Assembly (NCBI RefSeq): GCF_001468265.1
Contig: NZ_LNRZ01000003.1
Coordinates: forward strand, 186,001 to 250,000
Source: Sphingopyxis sp. H050
Lineage (GTDB): Bacteria; Pseudomonadota; Alphaproteobacteria; Sphingomonadales; Sphingomonadaceae
Direction: 5' to 3'
DNA: 64,000 bases
In this document: positions 16,662 through 25,245 of the stretch, in pieces
Position numbering within the stretch: position 1 is the stretch's first letter
Layout of the letters: the number at the start of each line of letters is the position of its first letter
The notes under the pieces: generated by a model
What the model saw: only the letters and a program-made list of their open reading frames with translations
The model's database searches: none
What the model was told of the DNA's origin: nothing
Position numbers and translations under genes: made by a program

Positions 16662-16793
16662 GAAATCCTCCCTGTTGCGAGGGGTGTCCCTCGCGGATGA
16701 CGATGCGGCCCAATTCTTATTGTGTTTGAAGGGGGTATAGGCGCGGAAATGCGCTGCGCCAAGTGAGCGGGGTCACAGGCGCGCACCACGATC

Positions 16794-16868
16794 GTCACCG
16801 CGGACTTGATCCGGGGTCCATGGCCGCGCCGCTGGCGTGATGGATGCCGGGTCGAGCCCGGCACGACG
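16794..16868. repeat. REP-like imperfect palindrome
   Basis: The arms CGTCACCGCGGACTTGATCC and the region ending GAGCCCGGCACGACG are inverted copies that match at about 19 of 28 positions around ~20 bases. It is a third repeat type (ACTTGATCCGGGGTCCA), located just after the tldD stop on the minus strand. Confidence 0.6.
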
Positions 16869-16876
16869 ATATCGGG

Positions 16877-18319
16877 TTACGCCGTCCCGCCGACGGTCAG
16901 TCCGCTGACCAGCAGGGTCGGCTGGCCGACGCCGGCGGGGACGCTCTGGCCGCCCTTGCCGCAGATGCCGATGCCTTCGTCGATCGCCATGTCATTGCCG
17001 ATGCCCATGACCTTGGTCAGCACGCTCGGTCCGTCGCCGATCAGCGTCGCGCCCTTGATCGAGTCGCCCAATTTGCCGTTCTCGATCTTGTACGCCTCGG
17101 TGCAGCTGAAGACGAATTTGCCCGACACGATGTCGACCTGGCCGCCGCCGAAGCTTTTGGCGAAGATGCCGGTCTTGACGCGGGATAGCAGCTCGGCGGG
17201 ATCGTCGTTGCCGCCGCGCATGAAGGTGTTGGTCATTCGCGGCATCGGCGCATGCGCGAAGCTTTCGCGGCGGCCGTTGCCGGTGGGTTCGACCCCCATC
17301 AGCCGCGCGTTGAGGCGGTCCTGCATATAGCCCTTGAGGATGCCGTCCTCGATCAGGATCGTCTCGCCGGTCGGGGTGCCCTCGTCGTCGATGCTGAGCG
17401 AGCCGCGGCGGCCGCCGCCGACCGGGCTTTCCATCGCGCCGTCGTCGACCACCGTCACGCCGGGGGCGGCGACGCGCTGCCCGATGCGGCCCGAAAAGGC
17501 GCTGGTGCCCTTGCGGTTGAAATCGCCCTCGAGCCCGTGGCCCACCGCTTCATGCAGCAGCACCCCGGGCCAGCCGGGGCCGAGCAGCACGGTGAATTCG
17601 CCCGCGGGCGCGTCGACGGCGCGGAGGTTGACGAGCGCCTGACTCAGCGCCTCGTCGATCGCGCGGTTCCACTGCGCCTCCTCGAACAGATGGTCGTACA
17701 TGTAGCGGCCGCCGAGCCCGAAATAGCCGCTCTCACGGCGGCCATTCTCCTCGACCACGATCGAGACGTTGAGGCGGACGAGCGGGCGGATGTCGGTCGC
17801 GAGGAAGCCGTCGGCGCGGACGATCTCGACCACCGACCAGCTGCCCGCGAGCGCGACCGAGACCTGCACGACGCGCGGATCGCGCGCGCGCGCGGCGGCG
17901 TCGACCTTCTGGCACAGCTCGACCTTCTTCGCGAAGGGGATGAGGTCGAGCGGGTTCGCCTCGTCATAGAGATGGCGGTTGGTGCGCGGCGGCGGGCCGG
18001 CCGGCGCCTGCGTCGCGGGGTCGAGCAAGGCCAACGTCTCGGCTGCGCGGCGGATCGCGCCGGCGCTGACGTCGCTGGCATGCGCGAAGCCGGTCATCTC
18101 GCCCGAGACCGCGCGCAGGCCGAAACCGGCGTCGGTCGAATAGTCGGCGGTCTTGAGGCGGCCGTCGTCGAAACCGAAGCTCTCGGTCGCGCGATATTGC
18201 AGGTACAGCTCGCCGTCGTCGGCCTTGGCGAGCGCTTCGCGCGCAAGCTTCTGCGCCAGATCGGGGTTGAGCGCATCGGCGCGGTAGAGGAAGCGGCGGG
18301 GGTCGGTGGGGCTCGTCAT
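16877..18319 (-). CDS. tldD: Metalloprotease TldD
   Basis: 480 residues, normal TldD length. The TldD/TldE heterodimer cleaves unfolded or modified peptides (microcin B17 maturation, CcdA degradation). The zinc-binding HEAVGH motif is near residue 255 (LLHEAVGHGLEGDF), which is what separates TldD from the inactive TldE subunit. The conserved C-terminal region CGKGGQSVPAGVGQPTLLVS is intact. No tldE/pmbA gene is adjacent; in many alphaproteobacteria the two are unlinked. Start ATG 18319. Confidence 0.96.
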   Translation of the reverse strand: MTSPTDPRRFLYRADALNPDLAQKLAREALAKADDGELYLQYRATESFGFDDGRLKTADYSTDAGFGLRAVSGEMTGFAHASDVSAGAIRRAAETLALLDPATQAPAGPPPRTNRHLYDEANPLDLIPFAKKVELCQKVDAAARARDPRVVQVSVALAGSWSVVEIVRADGFLATDIRPLVRLNVSIVVEENGRRESGYFGLGGRYMYDHLFEEAQWNRAIDEALSQALVNLRAVDAPAGEFTVLLGPGWPGVLLHEAVGHGLEGDFNRKGTSAFSGRIGQRVAAPGVTVVDDGAMESPVGGGRRGSLSIDDEGTPTGETILIEDGILKGYMQDRLNARLMGVEPTGNGRRESFAHAPMPRMTNTFMRGGNDDPAELLSRVKTGIFAKSFGGGQVDIVSGKFVFSCTEAYKIENGKLGDSIKGATLIGDGPSVLTKVMGIGNDMAIDEGIGICGKGGQSVPAGVGQPTLLVSGLTVGGTA

Positions 18320-18358
18320 GGGCCCGATATAGGCACGCGCGCGCCGCGGCGCCAGCGT

Positions 18359-18916
18359 TCAGAGATAATTGACGGTGAGCGTGAAGGTGCCGCTGTAATC
18401 GCCGGGCGCCTGGTTGGCGCCGACGTTGAGCGTGCCGCCGACATAATAGGTCTGCACGCCGCTGGGCAGCAAGGTCGCCGAGGAGCCGAGGATGCTGACC
18501 CCGCCGCCGCTGGTGGTGATCGCGCGGACCAGGCTGGCGGTCATCGTGCCGCCCCCGCCCGCGCGGGTCAGCGTGACATTGTTGTCGCCGGTGACCGTGA
18601 TGAACAGCAGCCCGCCGGTGCCCTGGAACATCGCGCGCTGTGAAGCCGCGCCGACGAGCGTGACCCCGCCGCTGCCCGAGCGCGCCCCGGTCGCGGGGCT
18701 GACCGTGACGGTGCCCGCGGCCGGACTGGTCGCGATGGTGCCGAAATCGAGATCGTCGACCTTTACGAGGGTGTTCGGGCGCACGACGACCGCGCTCGAC
18801 GTCCCGGTCGTGTTCGCGGCAAAGGCGGGAGCGCCCGCGAGGGCGCCTACCGCAGCAGCGGCGACGGCGAGGCGGCGGAGCGCCGCTCGCGGATAACTGG
18901 TCCCTCGAATCCCCAC
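18359..18916 (-). CDS. DUF4402 domain secreted protein
   Basis: 185 residues. A long basic-hydrophobic signal peptide (to ~33, GAPAFAAN) is followed by one DUF4402 domain with the early motif VKVDDLDFGTIA and the terminal motif GDYSGTFTLTVNYL. The ending is similar to the donor-strand-type terminal beta strand of spore-coat/pilin-like proteins (SCPU and fimbrial families). It is a paralogue of the protein at 19247-19807. Location would be periplasmic or surface. No chaperone or usher gene is near, so polymerisation into fibres is only a possibility. Confidence 0.85.
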   Translation of the reverse strand: MGIRGTSYPRAALRRLAVAAAAVGALAGAPAFAANTTGTSSAVVVRPNTLVKVDDLDFGTIATSPAAGTVTVSPATGARSGSGGVTLVGAASQRAMFQGTGGLLFITVTGDNNVTLTRAGGGGTMTASLVRAITTSGGGVSILGSSATLLPSGVQTYYVGGTLNVGANQAPGDYSGTFTLTVNYL

Positions 18917-18999
18917 GATTCTGCTCCTGTCTGGAACAGCCTTCTAGGGTCGGGGCATGAATCGATGATGCGCGGGGATGGTAAAGGCGCGCTTAAGCT

Positions 19000-19203
19000 T
19001 TAGCCGTGGTCGGCAACCCCGCCGACGAGGATGAAGCGCCGGTCGCAATAGCCGCAGTCGGCAAAGCCCTCGTCGGGATCGATCTCGAGCCACACGCGCG
19101 GATGGCCGAGCGCGGCGTCGGCAAGGCCGTCGCCGGTGCCGTCGCAGGCGATGCGGGTCTTGGGCGTGCGGATCGTCTCGGGCGGGGGGGCGGGCTGGGT
19201 CAT
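19000..19203 (-). CDS. Zinc-finger domain protein, CHCC type
   Basis: 67 residues. The pattern IACDG, GHPRVWLEID and CGYCDRRFIL gives the Cys-His-Cys-Cys zinc-binding set of the zf-CHCC family (PF10276), which is related to the mitochondrial complex I subunit NDUFS6. In alphaproteobacteria the protein is small and free-standing and is thought to associate with respiratory complex I, though its biochemical role is not firmly known. The gene sits between two DUF4402 genes on the same strand. ATG 19203 is chosen because the 12 residues further upstream are not conserved in the family. Confidence 0.88.
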   Translation of the reverse strand: MTQPAPPPETIRTPKTRIACDGTGDGLADAALGHPRVWLEIDPDEGFADCGYCDRRFILVGGVADHG

Positions 19204-19246
19204 CGACGCGCCTTTAGCAAGCGCGATGCCCGCCCGCAATCGCCTG

Positions 19247-19807
19247 TCAGAGGTAATTCAGCGTGATCGTGAAGGTGCCGCTGTAATCGCCGGGCGTCTG
19301 GTTCGCGCCGACCTCGAGCGTCGCGCCGACCGGGAAGTTATAGTTGCCGAGCGCGCTCGTTATCGTGAAGCGCGTCGGGGTGGTCGACAGGATCGCAGTC
19401 GGCGTGCTGCCGATCTCGAAATCGCGCACGCGCATCCGCGTACCCGGCCCGGTGATGAAGATCGAATTGGCGCCGAGCGAGATATTCACCTGGCGGTTCG
19501 GGGTGCCGAGCCCGGCGAAGCGCGCGGGCTCGCCATCGTTGCCGGCGAGCGTCGCGCCGCCGGTGCGCGTGCGCGTCCCGTCGGGTTGCAGCCGCACCGT
19601 TCCCGCGGTTCCCGAGGCGATGATGCTGCCGAAATCGAGGTCGTTGACCTTGAAGAAACTGAGCGGGCGAAGCACGATGACTTCGGCCTCGCCCTGCGTC
19701 GCATTTTGCGCAAGCGCCGGCGATGCGGCGAACGACGCGAGCAGGAGCGCAATGGCGGCTGGGCCGCGCTGCGCACGCAGCGGGCGAAAGATGTGGCTGG
19801 TCCTCAC
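19247..19807 (-). CDS. DUF4402 domain secreted protein
   Basis: 186 residues. Signal peptide to ~33 (FAASPALAQN), then a DUF4402 domain with FKVNDLDFGSIIA near residue 52 and the terminal strand GDYSGTFTITLNYL. It is clearly related to the protein at 18359-18916 (same start and end motifs), consistent with a local duplication interrupted by the zf-CHCC gene. Function unknown; pilin-like or surface structural roles are the best guess. It diverges from the plus-strand ABC ATPase gene. Confidence 0.85.
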   Translation of the reverse strand: MRTSHIFRPLRAQRGPAAIALLLASFAASPALAQNATQGEAEVIVLRPLSFFKVNDLDFGSIIASGTAGTVRLQPDGTRTRTGGATLAGNDGEPARFAGLGTPNRQVNISLGANSIFITGPGTRMRVRDFEIGSTPTAILSTTPTRFTITSALGNYNFPVGATLEVGANQTPGDYSGTFTITLNYL

Positions 19808-19908
19808 GAGGACTGCTGATAGCGGCGAGTTTCCAATTTAGCGTTAACGCAGCGCTTATCAGCCAATCGCGACTTTCGCCCGCGAAGCCACGCGGCTATG
19901 AGGCGGCC

Positions 19909-20829
<921 letters not shown>

Positions 20830-20832
20830 ACC

Positions 20833-21657
20833 TCAGCGCCGCGTCAGGCGCGCCGCGACGCCGAAATGGTCGGACGGATATTCGCCGTCCACTTGCTCAC
20901 GGCCGATGACCTGCGCGCCAGCGACTGCGAAGTGCGCCGAGTCGGCAAAGACATGGTCAATCACGCGCGGCGCGTGGCCGCGGGCGGGGTTCAGCGTCGT
21001 CGCTGCGGCGCCGGGCGGCAGCGCCGATACAAAGCGCGGCGGTCCCAGCGCCGCGAGCCCGGGATCGTCGAGCGGGGCGTTGAAGTCGCCCATCACGACC
21101 AGCGGCGTACCGTCGGCAGGCAGCCAGGCGAGCAGGTCGGCGATCTGTTCGGCGCGCACCGCGGCGGCCTCGGGCTGCCAGGCGAGATGCGTCGCGACGA
21201 CGTCGACCGGGCCGCTTGCCGTTCGCACGCGGACGCGGATCGCGGTGCGATAGTCCGACAGCGGCGCGAGCTTGCGCCGCGCGACCTCGATCACCGGCAG
21301 CCGCGTCAGGATCGCATTGCCGAAGCGCTTGGGCGCGCCCTCCGGGTCCGGGGCGACGAAATGGGTTTCAGGATAGCGGAGGTCGCGCGCGATCGTGACC
21401 GCCTGATTGGGCAGGCCCTTGTCCGCGTCCTCCAGCACCTCTTCGAGCGCGATGACGTCGGCGTCGGCGCTGCGGAGCGCCGCGACGAGCAGCGGCCGCC
21501 GCTTCGGCCATTGCCCGCCCGCGTCGTGCCAGATGTTGAAGGTCGCAACGTCCAGGCTGCGGCGGTCGCGGGCCGGCATGCGATGCGCGCAAGCGGCAAG
21601 CGGCAGCGACGCCAGTCCGGCAAGCAGCGCGCGCCGACCAAGTTTCGCTTCGTACAT
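20833..21657 (-). CDS. Exported endonuclease/exonuclease/phosphatase family protein, probable lipoprotein
   Basis: 274 residues. The N-terminus GRRALLAGLASLPLAACAH has a twin-arginine-like RR pair and a lipobox (LAAC), so the mature protein is likely a periplasm-facing lipoprotein. The EEP domain follows: VATFNIWHDAGG, LEEVLEDADKG (metal Glu), VVATHLAWQP, VMGDFNAPLDD and YPSDHFGVAARL, all catalytic landmarks. The domain is a paralogue of the cytoplasmic one at 12651. An exported phosphodiesterase or sphingomyelinase-like role is possible. Its stop lies only a few bases beyond that of the ABC ATPase gene (convergent). Confidence 0.85.
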   Translation of the reverse strand: MYEAKLGRRALLAGLASLPLAACAHRMPARDRRSLDVATFNIWHDAGGQWPKRRPLLVAALRSADADVIALEEVLEDADKGLPNQAVTIARDLRYPETHFVAPDPEGAPKRFGNAILTRLPVIEVARRKLAPLSDYRTAIRVRVRTASGPVDVVATHLAWQPEAAAVRAEQIADLLAWLPADGTPLVVMGDFNAPLDDPGLAALGPPRFVSALPPGAAATTLNPARGHAPRVIDHVFADSAHFAVAGAQVIGREQVDGEYPSDHFGVAARLTRR

Positions 21658-21729
21658 ACCGATAAATTCCCGTGACCTACGACTGCGATCCCCCTGTCAT
21701 GCGGCGCGATGCTGTGCAACAGAGGCGGC

Positions 21730-23307
21730 ATGAGTGAATACGACGTCATCATCGTGGGATCGGGCGCGGCCGGGCTGACCGCCGCGATCGCGCTTGCCGA
21801 CCATTGCAAGGTCCTCGTCCTCGCCAAGGGCGAGCTCACCGGCGGATCGACCGCCTGGGCGCAGGGCGGCATCGCCGCGGTGCTCGACGCGGGCGACACG
21901 TTCGAAAATCATATCGACGACACGATGGTCGCGGGCGCGGGGCTCAACCGCCGCGAGACGGTCGAGTTCGTCGTCGAGAATGCGCCGCATGCGATTCTGC
22001 GGCTGATCGAAATGGGCGTGCCCTTCAACAAGGAAGCAGAGGCGTTGCACCTCACCCGCGAGGGCGGCCATTCCCACCGCCGCATCGTGCATGTCGACGA
22101 TGCGACCGGTTGGGCGGTGCAGGCGGCGCTCTTGAAGACCGCCGAGGCGCATCCGAACATCACCTTGCTTCCCGGACAGGCGTGCATCGACCTGATCACC
22201 GGGCGGCACGAGGAGCGCTATTCGGGCTCGGGCCGCGTGTGGGGCGTCTATGCGCTCGACGAGAAGAGCGGCACGGTTCACGCGCATGTCGGCCGCGCGA
22301 CGATCCTCGCGAGCGGCGGGGCGGGGCGCGTCTATCAATTCTCGACGGCGCCGCGCGGCGCGACCGGGGACGGCATCGCGATGGCGTGGCGCGCGGGCTG
22401 CCGCGTCTCGAACATGGAGATGATGCAGTTCCACCCGACCTGCCTCTACAATCTCGACGTCAAGAATTTCCTGATCACCGAGGCGGTGCGCGGCGAGGGC
22501 GGCATATTGAAGCACCCCGTCACCGGGTACCGCTATATGCCCGATTATGACGCGCGGGCCGAGCTGGCCCCGCGCGATGTCGTGGCGCGCGCGAACGACG
22601 ACCAGATCAAGCGCTTCGGGCTCGATTATGTCCATCTCGACATCAGCCACCTCGACCCCGATTTCGTCGCCGGGCATTTCCCCAACATCTACGACAAGCT
22701 GCTGACGCTCGGCATCGACATGACCAAGCAGCCGATTCCGGTGGTGCCCGCGCAGCATTATACCTGCGGCGGCATCCTGATCGACCTCGCCGGCCGTACC
22801 GATCTGCCCGGTCTCTACGCCGCGGGCGAATGCACCGAGAGCGGGCTGCACGGCGCGAACCGCCTCGCGTCGAACAGCCTGCTCGAATGCTTCGTCTTCG
22901 GCGAGGCGGCGGCAAAGGACATCATCGCGCGCTGGGACCAGCTCGAACCGCCGCCCGCGATCCGCGCGTGGGACGAAAGCCGGGTGACCGACTCCGACGA
23001 AGAGGTGATCATCAAGCAGAACTGGACCGAAATCCGCCGCTTCATGTGGAATTATGTCGGCATCGTGCGTACGACCAAAAGGCTGGAACGCGCGCAGCAC
23101 CGCATCCGCCTGCTGACCGGCGAGGTCGAGGATTATTACGGCCATTTCCGCGTCACGACCGACCTGATCGAGCTCCGCAACCTCCTCCAATGCGCCGACC
23201 TGATCGTGAAGAGCGCGCTGCACCGCAAGGAAAGCCGCGGGCTGCACTATACGCTCGACTATCCGGCGCTGTTGCCGGAGGCGGTCGATACGGTGCTGGT
23301 GCCGTGA
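21730..23307 (+). CDS. nadB: L-aspartate oxidase NadB
   Basis: 525 residues, standard for NadB. It oxidises L-aspartate to iminoaspartate with FAD in de novo NAD synthesis. FAD fold: VIIVGSGAAGLTAAIAL at residues 6-22. Substrate and catalytic region: PAQHYTCGGI with the conserved His, and HGANRLASNSLLE with the conserved Arg. The C-terminal helical domain with the WTEIRRFMWNYVGIVR block separates it from succinate dehydrogenase subunits. nadA and nadC are not adjacent. Start ATG 21730. Confidence 0.96.
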   Translation: MSEYDVIIVGSGAAGLTAAIALADHCKVLVLAKGELTGGSTAWAQGGIAAVLDAGDTFENHIDDTMVAGAGLNRRETVEFVVENAPHAILRLIEMGVPFNKEAEALHLTREGGHSHRRIVHVDDATGWAVQAALLKTAEAHPNITLLPGQACIDLITGRHEERYSGSGRVWGVYALDEKSGTVHAHVGRATILASGGAGRVYQFSTAPRGATGDGIAMAWRAGCRVSNMEMMQFHPTCLYNLDVKNFLITEAVRGEGGILKHPVTGYRYMPDYDARAELAPRDVVARANDDQIKRFGLDYVHLDISHLDPDFVAGHFPNIYDKLLTLGIDMTKQPIPVVPAQHYTCGGILIDLAGRTDLPGLYAAGECTESGLHGANRLASNSLLECFVFGEAAAKDIIARWDQLEPPPAIRAWDESRVTDSDEEVIIKQNWTEIRRFMWNYVGIVRTTKRLERAQHRIRLLTGEVEDYYGHFRVTTDLIELRNLLQCADLIVKSALHRKESRGLHYTLDYPALLPEAVDTVLVP

Positions 23308-23325
23308 GGTTGGTAAATAAGAATA

Positions 23326-23356
23326 TCTCACGCAAAGGCGCAAAGGCGCGAAGAAG
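23326..23356 (+). repeat. Left flanking repeat of the GxxExxY cassette
   Basis: TCTCACGCAAAGGCGC followed by AAAGGCGCGAAGAAG. The first 16 bases are identical to the inverse complement of the right-hand copy at 23753-23786. The unit contains a tandem CAAAGGCG. It lies between nadB and the gene's ribosome-binding site. Confidence 0.85.
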
Positions 23357-23365
23357 GGGTGAGCG

Positions 23366-23749
23366 TTGGATATTGAGGGTTTGGCGAGCATCGTCGTCGA
23401 TTGCGGATTTCACCTTCACAAGAACCTGGGGCCGGGGCTTCTGGAATCGGTTTATGAAGCGATATTGTCTGATCAATTGACGCGGCGCGGCCTGCTCGTT
23501 GAGAGACAGGCCCCCATTCCTATTCGATACGATGGAGTGGAATTGCCAGAAGGCTTTCGCGCCGATTTGCTCATCGAAAAATGCCTGTTGATCGAGCTGA
23601 AATCCGTCGAGCGGCTTTCGCCGCTCCACGGCAAGCAGGTTTTGACCTATCTGCGTCTATTGAATTTGCCCCTTGGGCTATTGATTAATTTCGGCGGCGA
23701 AACTTTTAAAGAAGGCGTTCGTCGCATCGCCAACAACCATCGTGGCTAA
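23366..23749 (+). CDS. GxxExxY protein, PD-(D/E)XK nuclease-like
   Basis: 127 residues, the usual size of this family (TIGR04256/PF13366 type). The name-giving motif GLLESVY is at residues 24-30. The PD-(D/E)XK core is visible as D67 (RADLLI) followed by E77-x-K79 (LLIELKS), so the nuclease residues are intact. The biological role is not known. The start appears to be TTG 23366 after GAAGGGGTGAG; there is no ATG in the correct place. The coding sequence is visibly richer in A+T than its neighbours (ATTGATTAATTTC, ACTTTTAAAGAAG). It is bordered by inverted copies of a ~31-34 base repeat, suggesting a mobile or horizontally gained cassette. Confidence 0.9.
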   Translation: MDIEGLASIVVDCGFHLHKNLGPGLLESVYEAILSDQLTRRGLLVERQAPIPIRYDGVELPEGFRADLLIEKCLLIELKSVERLSPLHGKQVLTYLRLLNLPLGLLINFGGETFKEGVRRIANNHRG

Positions 23750-23752
23750 GGT

Positions 23753-23786
23753 CTTCTTCTTTGCGCCTTCGCGCCTTTGCGTGAGA
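23753..23786 (-). repeat. Right flanking repeat of the GxxExxY cassette
   Basis: On the minus strand it reads TCTCACGCAAAGGCGC then GAAGGCGCAAAGAAG, i.e. the inverted counterpart of 23326-23356. It starts four bases after the stop codon. Confidence 0.85.
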
Positions 23787-23794
23787 CATTCTTC

Positions 23795-24043
23795 CTAACC
23801 GCCCACGCCCAAAAGCCGTCCGACGAAGATCAGCACGATCGCGCCGATGACCGACGCCAGGCAGCCCGCGCGGTGGAATTCGCCGCGGACGCCGCGTGTC
23901 GTTACCAGCCCGGCAAGCAGCGAGCCGCCGATGCCGAGCAGGATCGTCGCGATCCAGCCCATCTGCACCGCGCCGGGATAGAAGAAGCGCGCGAGCGCGC
24001 CGATGATCAGGCCCGAAAGAATCGCGCCGAGAATGTTGATCAT
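23795..24043 (-). CDS. GlsB/YeaQ/YmgE family stress-response membrane protein
   Basis: 82 residues made almost entirely of three hydrophobic helices with small-residue packing: LGAILSGLIIGALARFF, IATILLGIGGSLLAGLV and LASVIGAIVLIFVG. This is the transglycosylase-associated/GlsB family (PF04226), inner-membrane proteins induced by envelope or general stress in many bacteria, with no known enzymatic activity. It overlaps the stop of the M20 hydrolase gene (ATGA), so it is probably the last gene of the 26417-23795 operon. Start ATG 24043. Confidence 0.9.
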   Translation of the reverse strand: MINILGAILSGLIIGALARFFYPGAVQMGWIATILLGIGGSLLAGLVTTRGVRGEFHRAGCLASVIGAIVLIFVGRLLGVGG

Positions 24044-25245
24044 GTGTTGAATCCTTCGTTCAAAAAGCGTTCGGCCAAGGCGGCGTGGAGGGCGGCGCCG
24101 CGCGCCATCACCTTTTCGTCGAGCACCATATGGTTGCTGTGCAGGCCGCAGCATTGGCGCCAGTCGCTGCCCGCCTCGCTCGCGCCGAGCCAGAACATTG
24201 CGCCGGGAACTTTTTCGAGCACATAGGAGAAATCCTCGGCGCCCATCACCGGATTGTCCATCGTCAGCCAAGCCTCTTCGCCGAAGGTCTCCTCGACGAC
24301 CGCCTGGCCGAAAGCGACCGCGCGAGCATCGCAGATGGTGACGGGGAAGCCCTCGTCGATCTGCACCTCGGCGGTGCAGCCGTGCGCCTCGGCGATCGCG
24401 GGGGCGAGGCGCTTCAATTCGCGCGCGACCATCGCGCGGCGTTCGGGCGACAGGGTGCGGATCGTGCCGAGCATCTCGGCGGTCTCGGGGATGATATTGT
24501 TCGTCGTCCCCGCGGCGATCTTGGCGATGGTGACCACGGCGGGATCGAAGACCGAGATGCGGCGCGTCACCATCGTCTGAATCGCGGTGACGATCGCGCA
24601 GGCGACGGGGATCGGATCGACGGCGTCATGCGGCATCGACGCATGACCGCCGGCACCCTTGACCGTGATCGAGAGAACATCGGATGACGCGAGCAGCGGC
24701 CCCGCGCGCCCCGCAAAAATCCCGTGCGGCGCGTTGGGCATGACGTGGAGCGCGAAGGCCGCATCGGGCAGCGGGTCGATGATCCCGTCACCCAGCATGA
24801 AGCGCGCGCCGTGATGGCCCTCCTCGCCCGGCTGAAACATGAAGATCACCGTACCGGGCAGGCGGTCGCGGGCGGCGCACAGCAGCTTCGCTGCGCCGAC
24901 GAGCATCGCGACATGCGTGTCGTGCCCGCACGCGTGCATCGCCCCGCTGATCTCCGAGGAGAAATCGAGCCCGGTTTCCTCGAGCAAAGGCAGCGCGTCC
25001 ATATCGCCGCGCAGCAGCACGGTGCGCCCGTTCGCGGGGCCGCGGAGGATTGCGACGAGCCCGGTCGTCGACGGCCCCTCGCGAAACTCGAGCGGCAGGC
25101 CGGCAAGGGCGGCCTTGATCTTCGCCAGCGTCCTGGGGTTCTGCAGGCCAAGCTCGGGCTCGCGGTGGATGGCGCGGCGAAGGTCGACGAGGTCGGGGAG
25201 GAGGGTTTCGGCCTCGGCGGGCCAGCTTCGGGCGATCTCGTTCAC
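24040..25245 (-). CDS. M20 family amidohydrolase (hippurate/IAA-amino acid hydrolase-like)
   Basis: About 401 residues. Metal ligands are visible in HACGHDTHVAMLVGAA (including the conserved Cys/His of the M20D subfamily), the catalytic Glu pair in QPGEEGHHGARF, and His residues in GHASMPH and GLHSNH. The M20D group removes acyl groups from amino acids (hippurate, IAA-amino acids, N-acetyl-diaminopimelate). The start GTG 25245 overlaps the stop of the acyl-CoA dehydrogenase (GTGA) and is preceded by GGAGG inside that gene. It continues coupled to GlsB downstream. A role in acyl-amide turnover with the dehydrogenase is plausible but inferred. Confidence 0.88.
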   Translation of the reverse strand: MNEIARSWPAEAETLLPDLVDLRRAIHREPELGLQNPRTLAKIKAALAGLPLEFREGPSTTGLVAILRGPANGRTVLLRGDMDALPLLEETGLDFSSEISGAMHACGHDTHVAMLVGAAKLLCAARDRLPGTVIFMFQPGEEGHHGARFMLGDGIIDPLPDAAFALHVMPNAPHGIFAGRAGPLLASSDVLSITVKGAGGHASMPHDAVDPIPVACAIVTAIQTMVTRRISVFDPAVVTIAKIAAGTTNNIIPETAEMLGTIRTLSPERRAMVARELKRLAPAIAEAHGCTAEVQIDEGFPVTICDARAVAFGQAVVEETFGEEAWLTMDNPVMGAEDFSYVLEKVPGAMFWLGASEAGSDWRQCCGLHSNHMVLDEKVMARGAALHAALAERFLNEGFNT

